From positions 1 through 43,438 of the forward strand of contig JACVZY010000058.1 in NCBI GenBank assembly GCA_014654705.1: DNA of 43,438 nt. Direction: 5' to 3'. The position numbers were made by a program, and so were the translations under genes. Position 1 is the stretch's first letter, and each line of letters begins with the position of its first letter. This document shows positions 1 through 10,344 of the stretch, in pieces. This DNA is from Ignavibacteria bacterium (GTDB taxonomy: Bacteria; Bacteroidota; Ignavibacteria; Kapaibacteriales; UBA4661). Below the pieces are notes generated by a model. It was not told the DNA's origin, did not search any database, and was given only the letters and a program-made list of their open reading frames with translations.

Positions 1-3000
1 CGCTTACGTTGTTGCTACCAGTATTCGCCACAGCCATATCCAAATCTCCGTCCCCATCCACATCCCCGAACGACACCGAGAATGGGTTTGTCCCCGCCGG
101 ATAATTCACCGCCGCCGCGTACGCGCCCCCACCCGTGTTCACGAGGACGCTTACGTTGTTGCTGCTATTATTCGCCACAGCCATATCCAAATCTCCGTCC
201 CCGTCCACATCCCCGAACGACACCGAGCGTGGGACTGTACCCACGGCAGGGGTAGAACCGGGAACAAACGTCCCCGGACCTGCACCCGCTCGTGTGCGGA
301 AGCCCATCACAAAGGGACGTGTGAATGCCCCGCCCGTGCTTTGGGCGTTGGTAACCGTTACCCATACCTGCTCACCAACATCGAAGTTTGCGGTGGTGGT
401 AAAATTCATCGTCGCACCTGCACCCGAAAAGCCTGTGCCGGAGCGGTAGCCTTGCGAAGTTGTTCCAAAGACTTTCATCACATTTCGCGCTGTCGGGTCG
501 GTAAAGGTTGCCGCCGTTGCATTTTGGGAGAAGGTGACGCTGATGCCCGTCGGAACGGTATTCATCGGTACTTTCATAGGCGAACCTGCGGGCGTACCGA
601 CGTTCATGGTGTTCAAAAGCGGCGTAGTGGTGGGGCGAGGTGTGAAGGGTGGGACGTTGCCCAAAACATTCATCGGCAATGCATTCAGCAAAATCGAAAC
701 ATCGTTGCTCGTTAGATTTGCCACGGCAAGGTCGAGATCGCCATCGCCGTCGAAATCACCACCTGTTATAGAAATCGGACTCGTCCCGACCGCGTAGATT
801 CCCGATGCGGAAAATGTTCCGGGAGTAATGTTGCTATTAGTAAACACCATCACATTATTGCTACCGAAATTTGCTACGGCGAGGTCGAGGTCACCGTCGC
901 CGTCGAAATCCTGAGCCGTTACGGACTCCGGCGTTGTTCCTGCCGCATAATTCACCGCAGCGGCAAATGTACCGGGAGTCACCGTGCTGTTTATCAAGAT
1001 GCTCATGTTATTCGTCGTGTTATTTGCAACAGCGAGATCAAGAAGACCATCATTGTTAAAATCACCACTGACAATACTCATCGGTCTTGTTCCGACGGTA
1101 TAGTTGACCGCCGTTGTAAAAACACCCGCTCCATTATTCATCAGGATACTGACGTTATTCGCATCGCGATTGGGCACGGCAAGATCAATATCGCCGTCGC
1201 CGTCGAAATCGCCGCATGTAATGGCAAACGGATTTGCACCTACGGCATAATTTGTTGCCGCTAAAAATGTTCCCGCACCTGTACCGGCGTTCAGAATAAT
1301 ACGAACTGAATTGGTGCCGTTGTCGGCGGCAGCAAGATCCATAAATCCGTCAGCGTTAAAATCGGCGGAGGTTAGGGCTTGCAATGCACTTCCCGGTGTG
1401 GAAAGCGCCGATGTCGGAAATGTCCCCGCGCCAGCATTAATCAATACTCGCAAACTTCCCCCGCTATTGGGTACGGCAAGGTCAAGCAATCCGTCATTAT
1501 TAAAATCTCCAGCTACCAGACCTTTGACACCACCGCCCACCGCATACACGACGGCAGCGGCAAACGCTCCCGAACCAGTGTTCAGTAAAACGCTCAAATT
1601 ACCGGAGCCAAAATTCGCCACGGCAAGATCAAGGTCGCCGTCGCCGTCAAAATCGCCACTGACGGTTGTTTGGGGCGTTGTGCCGGGCGCTACGGGCAGC
1701 ACAGGTCCCGGAACAAACATGGCAGGTCCCGTTCCCGCCCGCGTCCGCACACCCATCACAAAGGGGCGCGTGAATGCGCCGCCCGTGCTTTGGGCATTCG
1801 TCACCGTTACCCAGACGTGTTCGCCGACGTTGAAGTTTGCCGTCGTTGTGAACGTCATCGCCGCGCCTGCACCGGAAAATCCTGTACCGGAGCGATAGCC
1901 ACGAGAGGTCGTGCCATGAACTTTCATCACGTCACGGGCATTCGGGCTTGCACCGTTGGTGAAGGTGGCAGTGGTTGCACTTTGATTGAACGTAATGTCA
2001 ATGTTCATCGGTACTTTCATGGGCGAACCTGCGGGCGTACCGACGTTCATCGTGTTCATCAGTGGAGTAGTCGTCGGGCGCGGCGTGTAGGGCGGGACGT
2101 TGCCGAGGACGGTCATCGGAACGGCGTTTAACAAAATAGAAACGAAGCTACTGCCAGCATTTGCCACGGCAATATCCATATCTCCGTCACCATCGAGGTC
2201 GCCGGTAGTTAAGTGGCGTGAGTTTACACCCGCCGCATAATTCACTGCCGCCGCAAATACACCTGCACCATTGTTCAGGAGAATACCAACGTTGTTGGTA
2301 GAAAAATTAGCGGTGGCAATATCAAGATCACCATCACCATCGAAATCAACACACTCTGCAAATGATGGAGTACCGCCCGGAGCGTAATTGACCGGAGCAG
2401 CAAACACACCAGTGCCATTGTTGAGGAGGACACTCACAAATGCACTACCACTGTACCCTATAACAAGGTCGAGGTCTCCGTCATTATCAAGATCACCATT
2501 GCTGACGGAAAATGGTCCCGCCAATCCCATAGCATAATTTACTGCCGCAGCAAAGGTACCAAAGCCTGAGTTAAGAAGGATACTCACGTTGTTACTACCA
2601 CTATTGGCTGTTGCAATATCTATGTCGCCGTCGCCGTCAAAATCACCGCAGGTCATAAGTCGAGGACTGGTACCAATAGGATATGTGATCGCAGCAGCAA
2701 ATACGCCTGCTCCATTGTTTAGACTTATACTGACAGTATTGGCGCCTACATTTGTCGTGGCAATATCAATATCGCCGTCACCGTCAAAATCACCAGCCAC
2801 AATACCTGCGGGGGTGCCGAATGGGTAATTTACTGCTGCTGCAAACACACCCGAACCATTGTTCCTGAGGATGCTCACATTAGCACTTCCGTTATTCGTT
2901 ACGGCAAGGTCAAGGTCGCCGTCACTGTCAAAGTCACCCGTTGCAATGGAAGCCGGATTTGTACCGACGGCATAACTTACCGGCGCAGCAAATACACCTG

Positions 3001-6000
3001 CGCCGTTATTCAAGAGAACCTCCACATTGTTACCTGCTCCGCTGATTGTAATAAGGTCGAGGTCACCATCACCGTCGAAATCACCACTCATCGCGGAAAA
3101 AGGAGCAGTGGCAGATGGGCTCAAACCGGGGACAAACGTTGCCGGACCCGCACCTGCCCGTGTCCGCACACCCATCACAAAGGGGCGCGTGAATGCTCCA
3201 CCCATGCTTTGGGCATTGGTAACACTCACCCACACTTGTTCGCCGACGTTGAAGTTTGCTGTCGTCGTGAAGGTCATTGTCGCGCCTGCACCCGAAAAGC
3301 CTGTGCCGGAACGATACCCGCGCGAAGTTGTGCCGAAAACTTTCATCACAATGCGAGCTGTCGGGTCGGTGAAGGTTGCCGCCGTTGCATTTTGCGAGAA
3401 GGTGACATCAATGCTCATCGGCACTTTCATGGGCGAACCTGCGGGCGTGCCGACGTTCATGGTGTTCATAAGCGGCGTGGTCATCGGGCGCGGCGTGAAA
3501 GGCGGAACGTTGCCCAAGACCGTCATGGGAGCTTGATTGAAAAAAACTGAGATATTATTGCCGCCTTGATTGGCTGAGGCAATATCCAAATCGCCGTCGC
3601 CGTCAAAGTCCGCGGTAATGTTATGCCGAGGAGCACCCACACCAGCAACGCTCGACACCGCTCCAAAAACACCTGCACCGTTATTGAGCATCCAACTTAT
3701 ATTAACCGATGTCGAATTGGAGCAGCCTATATCCAAATCGCCGTCGCCATCGAAATCGCCGACAGCAATACCCTGTGTACCGGTTCCCATTGCGTACGTC
3801 GTCGCTCCTACAAACGTCCCCGTTCCGGAATTGAACATCACCGTCAGCGTTGAAGCACCCGCAACCGCCACATCAAGGTCGCCGTCATCGTCGAAATCAC
3901 CGCTATTGATGATAATTGCTCCCGTCACGGGATATGTTACGCCGGCGACAAATACTCCCGAACCTGTATTGTGGAAGACGGTAAAGGAAATACCCGTGTT
4001 ATTTGCCACAATAAAGTCAATATCGCCGTCGCCGTCGAAATCCCCCGGCGTAACGCCGTAGGGTTGCCCTCCAGCGGCATAATTGACAGTGCCGGCAAAA
4101 GTACCGTTCCCGTTATTGCGGAGAACGCTCACATTGGCACTGCCTCTGTTCGATACAACAAGGTCAAGATAGCCGTCGCCGTCGAAATCGGCAGCGGCAA
4201 GATTGGAGGGATTTGTTCCCGCCCCATAGTTCGCGGCTGCCGCAAAGGTTCCGTTGCCGTTATTCAGCAGAATACTAACGTTGGCAGTATTGAAGTTTGC
4301 CGTGGCGAGGTCAATATCGCCGTCGTTGTCGAAATCTCCTACTGTGATTCCGTAAGGGTTTGTGCCGACGGGATAATTCACCGCCGCAGCAAAGGCACCT
4401 GTACCGGTATTCAGAAAAATGCTTGCGTTGTTGCTTCCGCCATTGGCGGCAGCAAGGTCAACATCGCCGTCGCCGTCGAAATCACCTGTCGTAATGGACA
4501 TGGGATTTGTTCCCGCAGCAATATTCCCTCCAAACATAAAATTTCCCGGTCCCGTGCCTGCCCGCGTCCGCACACCCATCACAAACGGGCGCGTCGGTAC
4601 ACCTGCCGTGCTTTGGGCATTGGTTACCGTTACCCAGACCTGTTCGCCGACGTTGAAGTTTGCTGTGGTGGTAAACGTCATCGTTGCGCCCGCTCCCGAA
4701 AAGCCTGTGCCGGAACGATACCCGCGCGAAGTTGTGCCGTGGACTTTCATCACATTCCGGGCGTTATTTGCGCCGACATCGCTGAAGGTGGCTGCCGTTA
4801 CATTTTGTGAGAAGGTGATACCAATATTTGTCGGTACTTTCACGGGCGAACCCGCCGGTGTACCGACGTTCATCGTGTTCAGGAGCGGCGTGGTGGTGGG
4901 GCGCGGCGTGAAGGGCGGGACGTTGCCCAAGACCGTGAGGAGGGGCGTATTCAGCAAAATTGAAACGTTGGTACTACCATTATTGGATGTCGCAAGATCG
5001 AGGTCGCCGTCGCCGTCAAGATCGGCGGCAAAGACTCGCCACGGAGAAGTCCCTACGGGATAATTCACCGCAGCACCAAAGACTCCCGCACCTGTGTTTA
5101 GCATAATAAATACATTATTACTGCTATTGGTTCCTGCAAGGTCCAAATCGCCATCACCATCGAAATCTCCGGCGATAACCGAATAGGTGGTTGCCCCGGT
5201 AGGATAGTTGACTGCCGCTGCGTAAGCGCCCGTGCCAGTATTCAAGAGAATGCTTATATTATTGCCGGTAGCATTCGACGTAGCGAGGTCAAGGTCGCCA
5301 TCGCCGTCGAAATCCCCGGAGGTGATGACGTTCGGGTTTGTCCCGACGGCATAGTTCACCGCCGCCGCAAATGTGCCCGCTCCGGAGTTTAAGAGAATAC
5401 TCACATTGCTGCTGCTGTAATTCGACACCGCAAGATCAAGGTCGCCGTCGCCGTCGAGATCGCCGCACGTGACCCCAATCGCCAATGTTCCGACGGCATA
5501 GTTTACAGCCGCAGCAAATGCCCCCGTACCTATATTCAGGAGGATGCTCACATTATTGGTGGTGTTATTCGCCACAGCCAAATCGAGGTCACCGTCACCG
5601 TCAAAATCGCCCGCAACAATCACGTTGGGAAACGTCCCGACGGCATAATTCACCGCCGCTGCGTACACTCCTGCACCGTTGTTCAAAAGAATGCTTACAT
5701 TATTCGTCGTGCGATTCGCCACGGCAAGGTCAAGGTCGCCGTCGTTATCGAAATCGCCTGCGGTGATTCCATATGGCTGCGTTCCTGCCGCATAATTCAC
5801 CGCAGCGGCATACGAACCCGTACCCGTGTTCAAGAGAATGCTTACATTATTCGTACCTGCATTCGACACAGCAAGATCAATGTCGCCATCACCGTCAAAA
5901 TCACCCGCAGCAATGTCAGACGGATTTGTCCCAACAGCAAAGGGAGAGCCGGAGGATTGAACAGGAAATGTCGCCGGACCCACGCCCGCCGCCGCACGAA

Positions 6001-9000
6001 AACCATAGACCATCGGACGCGCTGCTATGCCCACACTTCCCGCTAAACTTGTCTGCGCATTCGTCACCGTTACCCACACCTGTTCGCCCCGACGGAAATT
6101 AGATCCCGGATTAAAGGTCGGTGTTACCGTGCCGCCCCCCGAATATGCACCGGTCGTCTTTAAGCCCGTAAAGCCACCCCAGACTTTCATCACCGCCGCT
6201 GAAGCTGCTGCGGCGTTCATGGTCTGGTTAAAGGTCGGCGCTATGTTTGCTGCCAGAGCTGCGTTGTTTACGTTGCGGGCAGGAGCAAACGTCGTTATGA
6301 AGGGCTGCGTACCATTTCTTAAGACTTCCATGGAGCCGCCGTAGTTGGTAAAAATCATGTCGAGGTCGCCGTCGTTGTCAATGTCGCCCAGTGCTTGCGC
6401 GATATTGCCCAATGCTGCGTAATTTGATGAGGAAAAGTAGGCAAAATTCCCTGTCCCGTCGTTGCGGCAGATTGTTCCCCGCTCCATCACTGCGTCTAAA
6501 TCACCGTCGCCGTCCATATCGCCGAGATTGATCTCTGCATTTCCACTCAAAGAAATCGGCAAGGCAAGAGTTTGTGCTAACGAAAACAAACCGCCAGTGT
6601 TGCGGTAAACCTGCATCGTCGTGGCATTGATGGTAACAATATCCGGCGTGTTGTTCACATCACCGTCAATATCGCCAATATCCAACGAGTTCGCGGCAGT
6701 AACCGTTAGAGATTGGCTTACGGTAAATGTTCCCAAGCCGTTATTGTCAAAAATGCGGAGATTATTTGCTGCTGCTACCTGACTGATGACGGCAAGGTCT
6801 ATATCGCCGTCGCCGTCAAAATCCGCCGCTCTCACATTCGCTGCGGGTGAGACCACACCACCTGCTACAAATGTCGGTGTCCCAAAGCCACCTGCTCCAT
6901 TACCAAGGATAATCTGTAGCGTAGTATTGTAATCCACCGATGCCAAATCAAGATTGCCATCGGCATTAAAGTCTGCCGCGCAAATGCCGTACGATCCTGC
7001 AGGTGCAGGGATAGCGGTTGGTGCAAGAAAATCACCTGCTCCGTTATTGAGAAAAATATCAATAGTATTTGCTGTCCTCGTGCATTGTGCAACATCGGGC
7101 CATGTATCGTTGTTAAAATCACCCACAACGATGTCGCGTCCGCCGCCTGTGGTGTACTGCGTTGAAGAACGGAATGTAAAATTCCCTGTACCATTGCCAC
7201 GATAATAATACAGAAGATTATTGGGCGCACCTGCGTCTGAACCAAAGACATAATCCATGTTTCCGTCTTTGTTGAAATCGCCCATTGCACCGCCCCAGAG
7301 AAAATGTGGAATCGCGTAGGAATTGACGGGGTAGAGTGTAGCCGGACCCGCACCTGCCAACGCTTTAAAACTCATCACAAAAGGGCGAGTATTCACGCCA
7401 CTTGAGCTTTGGGCGTTGGTTACGCTTACCCAGACTTGTTCGCCATAGCGGAAATTTGCTCCCGGATTCAGGGTTGCCGTTGCTGCTGCCACGCCGTAGG
7501 TTGCCGTTTTCAAGCCCATGAAGGACGAATGAATGCGGAAGTTCGGTGCATTCACCGTACCGGCATTGAGATTTTGGCTAAAGGGAAGAACGATGTTCGT
7601 TGCCAAGGCAGCATTCACAGTGTTCATTTGCGGCGTAGTAGCTGGGCGTGGCGTAAAGGGCGGAAGATTCCCCGCAACGTTCATCGGAAGAGGAGTGCCA
7701 AGTTTTGCAACAAAAACATCGGATGCTCCACCGCCAAATGTGGTCTGATACACTCCCGCCGTTGTCGGAAAACTACCACTTGTTTCGCCGGCAATGTACA
7801 CATTATTGCTTGCATCTCTTGCCACACCATAGCCAATATCATTCCCTGTTCCGCCGACATAGCTGGAATAGTCTAAAAATGAACCTGTTGCATTCAGTCT
7901 GGAAACAAATGCGTCACTTGTACCACCACCAAAGGCGGTTTGGTCTGCCGTTGTCGGGAAGCCTGTGCCTGCTAATCCCGCAACGACGACATTTCCACTT
8001 GCGTCCAGTACCAAACCTTGACATTCATCCGACCCCGCACCGCCAAGATAGGTAGAATAGAGCAGTGCCGAACCTGCTGCATCTAATTTGGTAACATATC
8101 CATCACGCGCTCCGCCGCCAAACGTGGTTTGAAACACTCCCCCAGTCGTGGGAAAACTACCTGTTGTATAACCGGCAATATGGGCATTACCACTTGCATC
8201 CACAGCAATACCATATCCGCGTTCATCGCCCGCTCCGCCCAAATAGGTGGAATAGACCAATGCCGAACCTGCTGCGTTCAACTTTGTAACAAATGCGTCA
8301 CGTGCGCCGGTGCCAAAAACGGTTTGATATGCCCCTCCTGTTGTCGGGAAGCCAGCGACGGCATTGCCTGTAACGTACGCATTACCGCTTGCATCCACAG
8401 CAATAGCAAAACTGTTTTCGGATCCTGTTCCACCGAGAAACGTGGAATAGACAGCCGTCCCTGTTGGGCTTAATTTTGTAACAAAGGCATCAGTGGCACC
8501 ACCGACCACAGTCTGATATGCTCCCACAGTCGTCGGGAAACCGGCAGAAGCCTGACCGATAGCATATGCGTTGCCGCCTGCATCCAAAGCAATTCCAAAC
8601 CCTTGGTCGGCTCCCGCGCCTCCGAGATAGGTGGAATAGACCAGTGCCGTCCCGGCTGCATTTAATCTCGTAACAAAAGCATCGAATGTATTACCACCAT
8701 AAACGGTTTGATATACTCCGGCTGTTGTCGGAAAGCCGCCGCTTGTGTAGCCCGCAACAACAACGCTACCGCTTCCGTCCACAGCAATATTCCGCCCTCT
8801 GTCGTCCCCCGTCCCGCCGATGTAGGTAGAATAGACCAACGCAGTTCCTGTTGGGTTGAGTTTGGTAACAAACGCATCATTTGCTCCTGTTCCGAATGTG
8901 GTTTGATACGCTCCAGCCGTTGTCGGAAAACTACCGCTTGTGTTGCCTGTTACATACACATTACCGCTCGCATCAATGGTAAGATGTTCGCTCACATCAA

Positions 9001-9898
9001 CTCCAGCTCCGCCAATGTAGGTAGAATACAAAACGGGGTCAATCACAAGCGGACGCGAGCGGTCATACAAGCCTAAGGCAAACGACACTTTCCCACCTTG
9101 GCGAATTTCAAATCGGCATGGCACAGGCGTTTTCTTGCCGCTTTTGTCTTCTTGATAGGCAAAGAGTTTACCTTGAGTTACCTCGCCGATGCTGGTTTGC
9201 ATCACAAGTTCGCCACTGTTGTTCACACGGATTTTACCCGTTTCCAAGCCCTCGAACTCCAACGCCAAACGTTTCGGATCGTAGCCCGGAGCCACAATCA
9301 CGTCGTAGCGCACCGAGCCGCCGTCGAAGTAGATTCGTGCATCTGCACCGTTGGCAATATTCTTCATCTGTACTTCGCCCCAAAGCGGAATGTTACTGCG
9401 CCATTGTGTGCTGTCCGGTCCGAAGAAATAATTGTGATAGCCGCTTTGTTTATTCGCCCCTGCACTCACCGGAAAGACTGAGGGTGATGAAACGGGTTTG
9501 CCCGAAGCATCGGTATCAGCGAAGCGCATTTTGACTACGTGCCCGACGGTGCGAGTGTGTTTGCGCTCGGCTTCTTCGCGCTCATATTTCGGGAGAGAAG
9601 CATCTGAGCTAAAACCTTTCTCACGCTCTTTGCGGCGGAAATCATAGACAAAACTGTCGTCCATGACCCAGACAGAAGCACCGGGCGTCTTGGCGAGGAA
9701 TCGCGGCGTACCCAAGGCATTCCCGCCCCATTGCCCTTTGTTTTCGATGAAGAAGGTATTTTTCTGCGCTTGCAGCGTTTGCGCCTGCAATGCCGAAATA
9801 CCAACAAGGCACAACACCAGAGTTAGCCCGGCAAAGAGCCGTGCAAGAGATTTGATCACAAAGCGAACACCAACGCGAGAGGTACGAATAACAAGCAT
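1..9898 (-). CDS. Giant secreted multi-propeller protein (DUF7948, SBBP, Big_5 and FG-GAP/VCBS modules), 3' end outside window
   Basis: The frame is open from ATG at 9898 to the window edge (3299 codons, no stop). Residues 1-40 form a signal peptide ending near ALQAQ. Residues 45-290 resemble the DUF7948 domain (FFIENKGQWGG). Residues 290-735 hold seven SBBP repeats of about 64 residues (STYLGGxGxD, DASGNxY, FPTT, DAFVTKL). Then follow alternating units: a Big_5 Ig-like domain (GEQVWVTVTNAQ, TRPFVMG) starting near residues 739, 1190, 1652, 2122, 2592 and 3070, each followed by FG-GAP/VCBS repeats carrying the calcium-loop pattern DxDGDGDxDLA. The five complete blocks each contain seven such motifs, suggesting one seven-bladed propeller per block. 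It is probably exported to the surface or medium. Such proteins often end in a T9SS sorting domain, but that end lies outside the window. The function is unknown; adhesion or glycan binding would be a guess. The start is chosen because it precedes the signal peptide. Confidence 0.9.
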   Translation of the reverse strand, partial: MLVIRTSRVGVRFVIKSLARLFAGLTLVLCLVGISALQAQTLQAQKNTFFIENKGQWGGNALGTPRFLAKTPGASVWVMDDSFVYDFRRKEREKGFSSDASLPKYEREEAERKHTRTVGHVVKMRFADTDASGKPVSSPSVFPVSAGANKQSGYHNYFFGPDSTQWRSNIPLWGEVQMKNIANGADARIYFDGGSVRYDVIVAPGYDPKRLALEFEGLETGKIRVNNSGELVMQTSIGEVTQGKLFAYQEDKSGKKTPVPCRFEIRQGGKVSFALGLYDRSRPLVIDPVLYSTYIGGAGVDVSEHLTIDASGNVYVTGNTSGSFPTTAGAYQTTFGTGANDAFVTKLNPTGTALVYSTYIGGTGDDRGRNIAVDGSGSVVVAGYTSGGFPTTAGVYQTVYGGNTFDAFVTRLNAAGTALVYSTYLGGAGADQGFGIALDAGGNAYAIGQASAGFPTTVGAYQTVVGGATDAFVTKLSPTGTAVYSTFLGGTGSENSFAIAVDASGNAYVTGNAVAGFPTTGGAYQTVFGTGARDAFVTKLNAAGSALVYSTYLGGAGDERGYGIAVDASGNAHIAGYTTGSFPTTGGVFQTTFGGGARDGYVTKLDAAGSALLYSTYLGGAGSDECQGLVLDASGNVVVAGLAGTGFPTTADQTAFGGGTSDAFVSRLNATGSFLDYSSYVGGTGNDIGYGVARDASNNVYIAGETSGSFPTTAGVYQTTFGGGASDVFVAKLGTPLPMNVAGNLPPFTPRPATTPQMNTVNAALATNIVLPFSQNLNAGTVNAPNFRIHSSFMGLKTATYGVAAATATLNPGANFRYGEQVWVSVTNAQSSSGVNTRPFVMSFKALAGAGPATLYPVNSYAIPHFLWGGAMGDFNKDGNMDYVFGSDAGAPNNLLYYYRGNGTGNFTFRSSTQYTTGGGRDIVVGDFNNDTWPDVAQCTRTANTIDIFLNNGAGDFLAPTAIPAPAGSYGICAADFNADGNLDLASVDYNTTLQIILGNGAGGFGTPTFVAGGVVSPAANVRAADFDGDGDIDLAVISQVAAANNLRIFDNNGLGTFTVSQSLTVTAANSLDIGDIDGDVNNTPDIVTINATTMQVYRNTGGLFSLAQTLALPISLSGNAEINLGDMDGDGDLDAVMERGTICRNDGTGNFAYFSSSNYAALGNIAQALGDIDNDGDLDMIFTNYGGSMEVLRNGTQPFITTFAPARNVNNAALAANIAPTFNQTMNAAAASAAVMKVWGGFTGLKTTGAYSGGGTVTPTFNPGSNFRRGEQVWVTVTNAQTSLAGSVGIAARPMVYGFRAAAGVGPATFPVQSSGSPFAVGTNPSDIAAGDFDGDGDIDLAVSNAGTNNVSILLNTGTGSYAAAVNYAAGTQPYGITAGDFDNDGDLDLAVANRTTNNVSILLNNGAGVYAAAVNYAVGTFPNVIVAGDFDGDGDLDLAVANNTTNNVSILLNIGTGAFAAAVNYAVGTLAIGVTCGDLDGDGDLDLAVSNYSSSNVSILLNSGAGTFAAAVNYAVGTNPNVITSGDFDGDGDLDLATSNATGNNISILLNTGTGAYAAAVNYPTGATTYSVIAGDFDGDGDLDLAGTNSSNNVFIMLNTGAGVFGAAVNYPVGTSPWRVFAADLDGDGDLDLATSNNGSTNVSILLNTPLLTVLGNVPPFTPRPTTTPLLNTMNVGTPAGSPVKVPTNIGITFSQNVTAATFSDVGANNARNVMKVHGTTSRGYRSGTGFSGAGATMTFTTTANFNVGEQVWVTVTNAQSTAGVPTRPFVMGVRTRAGTGPGNFMFGGNIAAGTNPMSITTGDFDGDGDVDLAAANGGSNNASIFLNTGTGAFAAAVNYPVGTNPYGITVGDFDNDGDIDLATANFNTANVSILLNNGNGTFAAAANYGAGTNPSNLAAADFDGDGYLDLVVSNRGSANVSVLRNNGNGTFAGTVNYAAGGQPYGVTPGDFDGDGDIDFIVANNTGISFTVFHNTGSGVFVAGVTYPVTGAIIINSGDFDDDGDLDVAVAGASTLTVMFNSGTGTFVGATTYAMGTGTQGIAVGDFDGDGDLDIGCSNSTSVNISWMLNNGAGVFGAVSSVAGVGAPRHNITADFDGDGDLDIASANQGGNNISVFFNQAPMTVLGNVPPFTPRPMTTPLMNTMNVGTPAGSPMKVPMSIDVTFSQNATAATFTDPTARIVMKVFGTTSRGYRSGTGFSGAGATMTFTTTANFNVGEQVWVSVTNAQSMGGAFTRPFVMGVRTRAGAGPATFVPGLSPSATAPFSAMSGDFDGDGDLDLITISGAGNNVEVLLNNGAGVFAAPVSYAVGTNPASIATGDFDSDGDLDLAVTNNGSANVSILRNNGSGVFAAAVNYPFGTPAGIVAGDFDGDGDIDIATTNVGANTVSISLNNGAGVFAAAITYPIGTSPRLMTCGDFDGDGDIDIATANSGSNNVSILLNSGFGTFAAAVNYAMGLAGPFSVSNGDLDNDGDLDLVIGYSGSAFVSVLLNNGTGVFAAPVNYAPGGTPSFAECVDFDGDGDLDIATANFSTNNVGILLNNGAGVFAAAVNYAAGVNSRHLTTGDLDGDGDMDIAVANAGSSFVSILLNAVPMTVLGNVPPYTPRPTTTPLMNTMNVGTPAGSPMKVPMNIDITFNQSATTATFTNGASPNARDVMKVHGTTSRGYRSGTGFSGAGAAMTFTTTANFNVGEHVWVTVTNAQSTGGAFTRPFVMGVRTRAGTGPAMFVPGPVLPVAPGTTPQTTVSGDFDGDGDLDLAVANFGSGNLSVLLNTGSGAFAAAVVYAVGGGVKGLVAGDFNNDGLLDLAVPNSGGSLRVLINAGAGTFPTSALSTPGSALQALTSADFNADGFMDLAAADNGTNSVRIILNAGTGAGTFLAATNYAVGANPFAITCGDFDGDGDIDLAVPNRDANNVSILMNNGAGVFTTAVNYTVGTRPMSIVSGDFNNDGLLDLAVANNTTNNMSILINSTVTPGTFAAAVNYAAGTTPESVTAQDFDGDGDLDLAVANFGSNNVMVFTNSNITPGTFSASGIYAVGTSPISITGGDFDGDGDLDLAVANLTSNDVSILLNALPMNVLGNVPPFTPRPTTTPLLNTMNVGTPAGSPMKVPMNTVPTGISVTFSQNATAATFTDPTARNVMKVFGTTSQGYRSGTGFSGAGATMNFTTTANFDVGEQVWVTVTNAQSTGGAFTRPFVMGFRTRAGAGPGTFVPGSTPAVGTVPRSVSFGDVDGDGDLDMAVANNSSNNVSVLVNTGGGAYAAAVNYPAGTNPFSVSFGDVDGDGDLDMAVANTGSNNVS
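245..7684 (-). repeat. Tandem super-repeat of about 1.4 kb (Big_5 + seven FG-GAP)
   Basis: Big_5 units begin (reading leftwards) near 7684, 6330, 4945, 3535, 2125 and 690, a period of roughly 1.38-1.44 kb. The Big_5 parts of the last four units are nearly the same at DNA level: the stretches around 4900-4600, 3480-3180, 2080-1780 and 640-300 share long identical runs. The units near 7684 and 6330 are more diverged. This indicates growth by recent internal duplication towards the 3' end. Confidence 0.85.
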
Positions 9899-9982
9899 AA
9901 ATTTACCAGACCAGATTTTAGAGAAAGGAAGAATCTGAGAAAAAATATGAACCTTTCGGGTTCAATGCACGACCGCCATCAC

Positions 9983-10303
9983 TCATGCTGCACGAGCAAT
10001 GCTTCGGTAAGCAACCTGTACATCAATCATCGCTACAATGCTATTTGCACCCAAAAGAGAAGTATCGGAGCATTTAGATTGCTCTTTATGTTCTTCGAGG
10101 CTATGAGCGGACGGAATTTCTCGTCCTGCCATTTGCAGAGCCTCAAGAACGGTAGCAAGTGCCTGTCGTATACGTTCAAGCACCTGCTCAACACTGTAGC
10201 CCGTGGCAGTGCAGCCCGGCACATCCGGCACAAAAGCACCGTAGAGCCGTCTGCCGTTTCGGGGCAGGTCGTAATGTTCGATAATGACAACGTAGGTTTG
10301 CAT
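9983..10303 (-). CDS. Solitary HicB-like antitoxin domain protein
   Basis: This 106-residue protein has the HicB-type fold signature: an N-terminal strand (YVVIIEHYD), a central VPDVPGCTATGYS turn and an amphipathic helix ERIRQALATVLEAL, with an acidic tail after residue 70. HicB proteins normally neutralise a HicA mRNA interferase encoded next door. No HicA-like frame (about 60 residues with a conserved His) is visible between 9899 and 10491. The gene therefore appears as an orphan and may act only as a regulator, or may be a relic of a plasmid addiction system. It lies between rep and the giant propeller gene, in the same orientation as both. The last 30 residues are unlike the family and may be extra sequence. 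Confidence 0.65.
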   Translation of the reverse strand: MQTYVVIIEHYDLPRNGRRLYGAFVPDVPGCTATGYSVEQVLERIRQALATVLEALQMAGREIPSAHSLEEHKEQSKCSDTSLLGANSIVAMIDVQVAYRSIARAA

Positions 10304-10344
10304 GGCACAAAATTATCTCGCAACCAAGCAGAAAAGAAGAAATA

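Noticed and set aside
135-9481. Many plus-strand open frames of 60-280 codons
   Set aside because: They are antisense shadows of the repetitive minus-strand propeller gene, recur at the repeat period and show no independent family signatures.
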